NCBI GenBank assembly: GCA_020722645.1
Contig: DYKL01000009.1
Location: 1 to 31,140, forward strand
DNA: 31,140 nucleotides
Direction of reading: 5' to 3'
Source: Acetofilamentum sp.
GTDB lineage: Bacteria > Bacteroidota > Bacteroidia > Bacteroidales > JAFGUD01
Numbering within the stretch: the first letter of the stretch is position 1; each line of letters starts with the position of its first letter. The notes beneath the pieces are model-generated. The model did not search any database and was not told the origin of the DNA. It saw only the letters and a list, made by a program, of their open reading frames with translations. The translations under genes and the position numbers were made by a program. Below, piece after piece: positions 25,827 to 31,140 of this stretch.

Positions 25827-26498
25827 TTATTTTTTTGTATTTGCATATTTCCGGTAAATTTGTTCAAGTTCTGTGTCTTTATCGTGTTCGTGAATATCCC
25901 AGTGATAAAATGATAACTTTTTGAATATACAAATTGCTTCTTTTATTTCTTCTTCTGATAAATTACCTTTGACTATTTGCGAAACCTTGTACATTTCTTC
26001 AAATGCAGAAGTAATTTCTTTGAAGCCTTTTTCGGTTAAAGCTACTCTTTTTGCTCTGCCGTCATAAGTGTCGGCAAATTCGTAAATGAGTTTGTTTTTT
26101 ATCAGCCTTCTTAGAACTTCGCTACCGGTTGATATTTCCAATAAATGACGGTTTATCAGCTCCGATTTTAAAAGATTTTTTTCTACGACTAAAGTTGCCA
26201 GAAAACCAAACTCATCAATTGTATTGAATAATCTGCCTTTAAAAGCTTTTTTGAGATAATGTTTTGCAAAACGATATAAATTTGTAAGTAAAATAGAAAA
26301 CTGGACTTCTATAAAATTAGTATAATCAAAATTTTCTGATGATAAAAAGTTGGGTATTTTGGTTTTATTTTTTTCTTTCGAAATTAAAACCTTATCTTTT
26401 AAAAAAATCGAAAATTCTTCAATGTTTGGTTTATCCGATTTTTGCTCGTATTCAGTAAGATGACTTAATATTTCGTTCAATAAATTATATTTTGTCAT
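25827..26498 (-). CDS. MarR-family transcriptional regulator
   Basis: The 223-aa product has a winged helix in its middle: the recognition region is about 120-140 (LINRHLLEISTGSEVLRRLIKN) and the wing is ADTYDGRAKRVALTEKG (about 142-158). It is longer than most MarR proteins owing to about 60 extra N-terminal residues. MarR-type genes are often found divergent from crtI in Bacteroidota carotenoid loci, and this one is placed that way. By analogy it probably represses its own gene and the crt genes from the palindrome between them. It is intact although crtI and crtB are broken. Confidence 0.82.
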   Translation of the reverse strand: MTKYNLLNEILSHLTEYEQKSDKPNIEEFSIFLKDKVLISKEKNKTKIPNFLSSENFDYTNFIEVQFSILLTNLYRFAKHYLKKAFKGRLFNTIDEFGFLATLVVEKNLLKSELINRHLLEISTGSEVLRRLIKNKLIYEFADTYDGRAKRVALTEKGFKEITSAFEEMYKVSQIVKGNLSEEEIKEAICIFKKLSFYHWDIHEHDKDTELEQIYRKYANTKK

Positions 26499-26499
26499 T

Positions 26500-26530
26500 T
26501 TTGTTAAATATAAATTTTGTATTACTTTTG
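26500..26530 (+). promoter_or_regulatory. promoter for crtI-crtB-idi
   Basis: TTTG (26500-26503), a 19-base spacer, then TACTTTTG (26523-26530), exact matches to both elements. The predicted start is about 26533-26536, some 20 bases before the crtI ATG. Confidence 0.65.
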
Positions 26531-26563
26531 CAAAATTACTACAATTTTGGAATAAATGTCAAA
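26531..26563 (-). promoter_or_regulatory. promoter for the MarR-family gene
   Basis: On the minus strand, TTTG (complement of 26560-26563), a 21-base spacer, then TAATTTTG (complement of 26531-26538), an exact -7 match. It abuts the crtI -7 element, so the two promoters overlap head to head around TACTTTTGCAAAATTA (26523-26538), a likely operator too. Confidence 0.55.
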
Positions 26564-28019
26564 TAATATAAAAATAAAAATTATCGGAGGCGGTATTGCT
26601 TCATTATCAGCAGCTTGCTATTTAGGTAAATATGGCTATGATGTTGAGATATTTGAAAAAAAATGAGTCAATTGGCGGGCGGGCAAGACAATTGAAAAAG
26701 CAAGGTTTTATTTTTGATATGGGACCAACTTTTTACTGGATGCCTGATGTTTTTGAAAAGTTTTTTGCTGATTTCAATAAAAAATCATCTGATTTTTATG
26801 ACTTGGTTCAATTAAATCCCGGGTACAGAATTTATTTCTCTGAAAATAATTACGTAGAAACTTCTACTGATTTGACTGCCATTTATGATACTTTTGAAAA
26901 ATTGGAGACGGGCAGTTCTAAATTTCTGAAAAAATTTATAAGTGATGCTGAAAAAAATTATCAAATTGGGGTTAAGAAAATTGTTTACCGACCTGGATTA
27001 TCCCCATTTGAACTTATAACTTCCGAAACAACTGTCAGAGTAAATAAATTTTTTAAAAGCATAAGCAGTGAAATCCGCAGAAATATCAAAAATGAATATC
27101 TGAGGCAATGGTTAGAATTTCCGGTTATTTTTCTCGGAGCAAAACCGTCTGATATTCCGGCGTTTTACAATTTTATGAATTATGCTGACATTAAGCTCGG
27201 AACTTGGCATCCAGTCGGAGGAATGTACAAAGTTATTGAAGCTCTCGAAAAAATCGCAAAATCTTTCAATGTTAAAATTAACACAAATTCAACTGTAACA
27301 GAAATATTGACTGAAAATAAAAAAGTTAAAGGAATTGTTGTTAATAATCAAAAAATTGATGCTGATATTGTTGTATGCGGAGCTGATTATCATCATTGTG
27401 AGTTACTTTTAGACAAACAACTTCGTTCTTATTCCGAAAAATACTGGCAAAAAAAGTTTTTGCACCTTCGGCTGTTCTTTTTTACTTTGGTTTTGATAAA
27501 AAATTAGAAAATTTAACTCACCACAGTTTATTTTTTGATTCTGATTTCGATGCTCACATAAATGATATTTATTCAACTCCAAAATGGACTGAAAATCCGC
27601 TGTTTTATACAAGTTTTCCAAGTATTACTGACTCTTCGCTTGCTCCTGAGGGCAAAGAATCAGGAATTTTTTTAATTCCTTCGGCTCCCTGAATAAAAGA
27701 AAATGCAGAAGTTACTGAAAAATATTTCCGTCAAATTATCGGAAGGCTTGAGAAAATTACAAAACAAAAAGTATCTGAATCTGTTATTTTTAAAGAAACA
27801 TACAGCATCAGTAATTTTACAAAAGATTATAATTCTTACAAAGGAAATGCTTATGGTTTAGCAAATATTTTAATTCAAACAGCTTTTTTGAGACCAAAAT
27901 TGAAAAGTAAAAAAGTCGGAAATCTTTTTTTTACAGGTCAATTGACAGTTCCGGGACCAGGAGTGCCTCCGGCTATCATTTCCGGCGAATTAGTCGCTAA
28001 TTTGATAAAAAAAATCTAA
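26556..28019 (+). pseudogene. crtI: phytoene desaturase, broken by two frameshifts and a stop
   Basis: An intact copy would be a flavoenzyme of about 487 aa turning phytoene into coloured carotenes. The ATG at 26556 opens the FAD-binding motif IIGGGIASLSAACYLG. An A8 run (26656-26663) shifts the frame to a TGA at 26664; with one A fewer, the reading continues as NESIGGRARQ. A second shift lies at the A7 run near 27449-27455, where one more A restores VFAPSAVLFYFGFDKK. In that frame TGA at 27690-27692 interrupts PSAP-IKENAE, where the family has glycine (GGA to TGA). The C-terminal CrtI motif FFTGQLTVPGPGVPPAII is still present, ending at 28019. crtB starts 2 bases later. Confidence 0.85.
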
Positions 28020-28020
28020 A

Positions 28021-28847
28021 ATGAATTATTTTGATCACTATAATAATGTTTGTGCTGAAATTAGCAAATTGACTACTGTTAAATACAGCACAAGTTTTTC
28101 AAAAGGGATTAAACTTTTTCATAAAAGTTATCATATTCCGGTTTATTCAATCTATGGTTTTGTGAGGTTTGCAGACGAAATTGTTGATACTTTCAAAGAT
28201 TATAATCAAAAAGAACTTTTAGCTGAATTTAAAAGGGATACGTACAAATCTATCAATGAAAAAATCAGTGTTAATCCTATTTTACAAAGCTTTCAGAAAG
28301 TTGTCAATGAATATTGCATAAATACAGAACTTATTGAGACTTTTTTGAATAGTATGGAAATGGATTTGTCAAAAATTGAGTACGATAAAGAAAAATATGA
28401 AAAATATATTCTGGGTTCTGCCGAGGTTGTTGGTTTGATGTGTCTTAAAGTGTTTACTGACAGTGACGAAAATAAATATCAGGAGTTGAAACCTTATGCA
28501 ATGCGACTTGGTGCAGCTTTTCAGAAAATAAATTTTTTAAGGGATATAAATTACGATACCAACAATCTTGGCAGGATTTATTTCCCGAACCTTGATATTG
28601 AAAATTTTGGCAACAAAACTAAACAAATTATCGTAAATGAAATTGATGATGATTTTAAAGAGGCTTTGAAAGGTATCAGAAAATTAAACAAAAATCAAGA
28701 AAAGGGGTTTATCTGGCTTATTTATACTACACAAGCCTTTTGAATAAAATAAAAAGAAAAACTCCTGAAAGAATTTTAAACGAAAGAATAAGAATTTCAA
28801 ATTTGAAAAAATTTTTACTAATTTTGAAAATTTATTTAATAAAATGA
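28021..28847 (+). pseudogene. crtB: phytoene synthase, frameshifted near the C-terminus
   Basis: Condenses two geranylgeranyl diphosphates to phytoene when intact. The first 228 residues are in frame and carry both aspartate-rich motifs: D52-E-I-V-D56 (FVRFADEIVDTF) and D175-I-N-Y-D179 (RDINYDTNNLGRIYFP). At about 28700-28707 (A4G4 run) a base appears to be missing. The open frame runs out at 28743, while the shifted frame continues as VYLAYLYYTSLLNKIKRKTP to a TGA at 28845-28847. That restores a C-terminus of normal length (about 275 aa). The residues lost are beyond the active site, so partial activity is possible. idi follows after 7 bases. Confidence 0.85.
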
Positions 28848-28854
28848 TAGTATA

Positions 28855-29385
28855 ATGGAACAAGTCATATTAGTAGATTCTAAGAATAAAGAGATTGGAA
28901 TTATGGAAAAAATAGAAGCTCACAGAAAAGGTTTATTGCACAGGGCTGTAAGTGTGCTTATTTTTAATTCTGACGGTCAAATATTGCTTCAGAAAAGAGC
29001 AAAATCCAAATATCATAGTGGTGGTTTGTGGACAAATACAACCTGTTCGCATCCGATACCTAACGAATCGGCTATTGATGCCGCAAAAAGAAGATTATTC
29101 GAAGAAATGGGTATAAAATGCGAATTAGAAGAAAAATTTACGTTTATTTACAAAGCTTTTCTAGACAACAATATGATAGAAAATGAATTTGACCACGTTT
29201 TTTTTGGTACTACCGATATTTTGCCAGTTATTAATACCGAAGAAGTTTCTGATTACAAATATATTTCCTACCTTAATTTGATAAATGACATAGAATTCAA
29301 CCCCGACAATTATACCGTTTGGTTCAAAATTTTGCTCAAAGAAGCTGAAAAAGAGATTTTTAAAGCTACAAACAAGTTGAAATAA
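28855..29385 (+). CDS. idi: isopentenyl-diphosphate delta-isomerase, type 1
   Basis: Interconverts isopentenyl and dimethylallyl diphosphate, supplying isoprenoid and carotenoid synthesis. The 176-aa Nudix-fold product has all expected active-site residues: metal-binding H23, H29 and H66 with E109 and E111 (MIENEFDHVF), and catalytic C64 (NTTCSHP). The Nudix-like helix AAKRRLFEEMGI is present. It follows crtB by 7 bases and is probably cotranscribed with it, yet is intact while crtI and crtB are not. It may be kept because other isoprenoids need it. Confidence 0.95.
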   Translation: MEQVILVDSKNKEIGIMEKIEAHRKGLLHRAVSVLIFNSDGQILLQKRAKSKYHSGGLWTNTTCSHPIPNESAIDAAKRRLFEEMGIKCELEEKFTFIYKAFLDNNMIENEFDHVFFGTTDILPVINTEEVSDYKYISYLNLINDIEFNPDNYTVWFKILLKEAEKEIFKATNKLK

Positions 29386-29443
29386 ATTACTGTCTGATTA
29401 GTTTTTTTCGTCAAAAATATTTTTTCTGTTTCCGGATAAACAA

Positions 29444-29451
29444 TATTTTTG
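29444..29451 (+). promoter_or_regulatory. Bacteroidota -7 element for the C45-type gene
   Basis: TATTTTTG matches TAnnTTTG exactly, 26 bases before the ATG. No good TTTG is seen at the -33 position. Confidence 0.45.
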
Positions 29452-29477
29452 CCTTTAAACAAAATAAATATTGTACA

Positions 29478-30977
29478 ATGAAAAAATTATTCTTTTTCTG
29501 CTTTTTGCTTTTTGTCGCAAATATATTGTTCAGCCAACAAATAAATGGTAAAATAGTTGCCGATACTTCCAACATTACTGTCATTAAAATCTGGGGCACA
29601 CATTACGAGCGTGGTTACGCTTATGGATACCTTGCAGGTGAAGGAATGGCAGATATTTTCAAAAATTACATAGAGCCTTCTTATGGTTCTTACCTTACTA
29701 CTGCAAAACAATGGATTGAAGACGGAACAAATATTTCAATTCCCGAAGAATACCAGACAGAAGCAATAGGAATGATTGACGGTATGAACGATGCCGGAAT
29801 CAATACAGATGAACTTGATTATCTTGATGTCCTTGCAAGTAATGTTATTCTTGATTTTTATGGTTTTTCAAGCAAAAATGAAGTTGTTGATATTGGTTGC
29901 TCTGCTTTTATGTCTTGGGGAGATGCAACTATAGGTACTGATATAGAAGGGAAATCTGTTATTTCAAGGCACGTGGACTGGACTCAGAATGCGTCTTTAA
30001 TTAGGAATCAGGTCGTTGTTGCACATATTCCCGAAGAAGATGATGAACAACCGTGGATTATGATTGGTTTTACAGGTCAAATCTGTGCTCTTTCAGGTGT
30101 CAGCAGCAGCGGGTTAGCTGTTTTTATGCATTCTTTGAGTGATGCTAGTGGTGTTGCTACTGAGGGCAGAGCTTACGAACCTATTTGGTTTTCTTTGCGA
30201 AAAGCATTAGAACAAAAAGATTATAACAATGATTTGCAAGACGACGCTGACGATTTACGTTCGATTTTACTCGAAAATGAATATGGTTATCCCAAAGAAT
30301 CAATAATTACCTGTATTTCGTCATCTGCAAATATAGAAGATTCATTGATTGCCTTAGTTGCCGAATTAGCTTGCGTTGAACCGTATCATTCTTTCAGATC
30401 AAATTCTTATGAAGACTTAATCTCGGGTGATAACCTTTATGCTGCAAACAATTCTATTGTCAGAAATGATGCACATAATTATTGCTCGCGTTATAATAGT
30501 GTTGTTGCTAATATGGGAGACGGCACTTTAATCGGGGACGATGAAAACTGGGGTATTTTGAGGGATTATTCACATTCTTCAACAAATATGCAGTTTATGC
30601 AATTTATTCCTGACGATAAAATCCTGAAAGTTTCTGTTACCGAGACAGGAACACTTGCGTATCAGAAAGAACCGGTTGTTTTTATAATTGACAGCTTGTT
30701 TGATTTGTCGGATACTTTATCAAATTTTGTTAATATTCAGGATTTTGAGGTTAATATTTCGCCTAATCCGGTAAATGATATTCTTAAAATTGAATTTAAT
30801 TCAAAAACTTCAAATGTTGATATAAAAATTTATAACATTGCCGGACAATTATTGTATGACAGTTATTTTGAAAATGAAAATTCTGCAATAGTTGATGTCT
30901 CTTCATTTGAAAAAGGAGTTTACATTATTCATCTGACAGAAAATAAACAGACTCTTTGTAGGAAGTTTGTGAAATAA
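29478..30977 (+). CDS. secreted C45-type NTN-hydrolase with T9SS sorting domain
   Basis: The 499-aa product has a Sec signal peptide (about 1-19, cleaved before QQINGK). Its catalytic region (about 30-400) resembles the C45 acyl-transferase/choloylglycine-like NTN-hydrolases. The likely nucleophile is C141 in IGCSAFMSWGDA, followed by the family pattern SVISRHVDW (160-168). The last 80 residues or so form a type A T9SS sorting domain, with ISPNPVNDILKIEF, IKIYNIAGQLLYDSYF and SSFEKGVYIIHL and a basic C-terminus (RKFVK). The protein should be exported and attached to or released from the cell surface through T9SS. The substrate is unknown; amide or ester hydrolysis is a family-based guess. In this family the nucleophile is usually exposed by self-cleavage before the cysteine. 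Confidence 0.8.
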   Translation: MKKLFFFCFLLFVANILFSQQINGKIVADTSNITVIKIWGTHYERGYAYGYLAGEGMADIFKNYIEPSYGSYLTTAKQWIEDGTNISIPEEYQTEAIGMIDGMNDAGINTDELDYLDVLASNVILDFYGFSSKNEVVDIGCSAFMSWGDATIGTDIEGKSVISRHVDWTQNASLIRNQVVVAHIPEEDDEQPWIMIGFTGQICALSGVSSSGLAVFMHSLSDASGVATEGRAYEPIWFSLRKALEQKDYNNDLQDDADDLRSILLENEYGYPKESIITCISSSANIEDSLIALVAELACVEPYHSFRSNSYEDLISGDNLYAANNSIVRNDAHNYCSRYNSVVANMGDGTLIGDDENWGILRDYSHSSTNMQFMQFIPDDKILKVSVTETGTLAYQKEPVVFIIDSLFDLSDTLSNFVNIQDFEVNISPNPVNDILKIEFNSKTSNVDIKIYNIAGQLLYDSYFENENSAIVDVSSFEKGVYIIHLTENKQTLCRKFVK

Positions 30978-30984
30978 CGGAAAT

Positions 30985-31089
30985 GTATTGAAAACGTTGC
31001 GGGGCTTCACAGATGTTGATTTTTGCACCAAAGTTGAAAGTTTGGAATTTCGTTTATTTAATGCACTGTTCCGCAATTTTTTTCAATAC
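30985..31089. repeat. 105-bp imperfect inverted repeat after the C45-type gene
   Basis: GTATTGAAAACGTTGCGG (30985-31002) and CCGCAATTTTTTTCAATAC (31071-31089) pair outer ten against ten and inner six against six, with a 2-by-3 mismatch between. About 68 bases separate the arms. No ORF. No clear target duplication is seen, so it may be a mobile repeat or just a 3'-end structure. Confidence 0.5.
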
Positions 31090-31094
31090 AATCA

Positions 31095-31102
31095 TATCTT
31101 TG
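31095..31102 (+). promoter_or_regulatory. -7 element of a promoter leading out of the window
   Basis: TATCTTTG matches TAnnTTTG exactly. The -33 region overlaps the right arm of the inverted repeat and is only T-rich. It would drive a gene beyond 31140. The last 38 bases show nothing else. Confidence 0.4.
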
Positions 31103-31140
31103 CATTCTTAAATAAAGTATTAATATAATGTTAATAATTA

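Noticed and set aside
26656..26666. Programmed ribosomal frameshift in crtI
   Set aside because: The A-rich site is slippery, but a second frameshift, a nonsense codon and a crtB frameshift follow; recoding at one site would not rescue the enzyme.
27690..27692. TGA read as tryptophan (recoded genetic code)
   Set aside because: The expected residue is glycine, and TGA serves as the normal stop of the TM1410-type gene and other frames here.

Overview
The window comes from an AT-rich member of the Bacteroidota. The evidence is a C-terminal type IX secretion (T9SS) sorting domain, a PorV/PorQ-family barrel protein, the characteristic promoter pattern TTTG-N18-21-TAnnTTTG at several genes, weak Shine-Dalgarno use, tRNAs without an encoded CCA, and Bacteroidota-sized RpoB/RpoC (1268 and 1430 aa). 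I cannot assign a genus.

Left part (1-3220): a tandem-repeat patch, a PorV/PorQ-like gene on the minus strand, then pssA, a XerC/D-type recombinase and hpf on the plus strand. Centre (3220-16620): the translation/transcription block. A strong promoter leads into tRNA-Thr, tRNA-Tyr, tRNA-Gly, tRNA-Thr, a structured leader, tuf, tRNA-Trp, secE, nusG, rplK, rplA, rplJ, rplL, rpoB and rpoC, ending in a strong bidirectional terminator. The 334-base rplL-rpoB gap is unusual. It holds a 128-bp inverted-repeat element with a 5-bp flanking direct repeat (MITE-like), mutually exclusive internal hairpins, and a terminator-like hairpin shortly before rpoB.

Right part, minus strand (16620-23490): an orphan lipoprotein, the membrane insertase yidC, CTP synthase pyrG (TTG start), and a five-repeat DUF349 protein directly upstream of pyrG. 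Plus strand: a TM1410-type (GH114-like) lipoprotein. Between it and the next gene lies a repeat patch that shares an 18-mer with the one at the window's left edge.

The last 6 kb is a carotenoid locus: a MarR-family regulator (with a TIGR01777 SDR downstream) divergent from crtI-crtB-idi. crtI and crtB are both broken (two frameshifts and a nonsense codon in crtI, one frameshift in crtB), while the regulator and idi are intact. The divergent promoters abut at a near-perfect palindrome that could also be the MarR operator. A secreted C45-type NTN-hydrolase with a T9SS sorting domain closes the window. I found no CRISPR array, prophage or defence system. The most unusual material is non-coding: the rplL-rpoB element, the tuf leader and the overlapping promoters, together with the decaying carotenoid genes.
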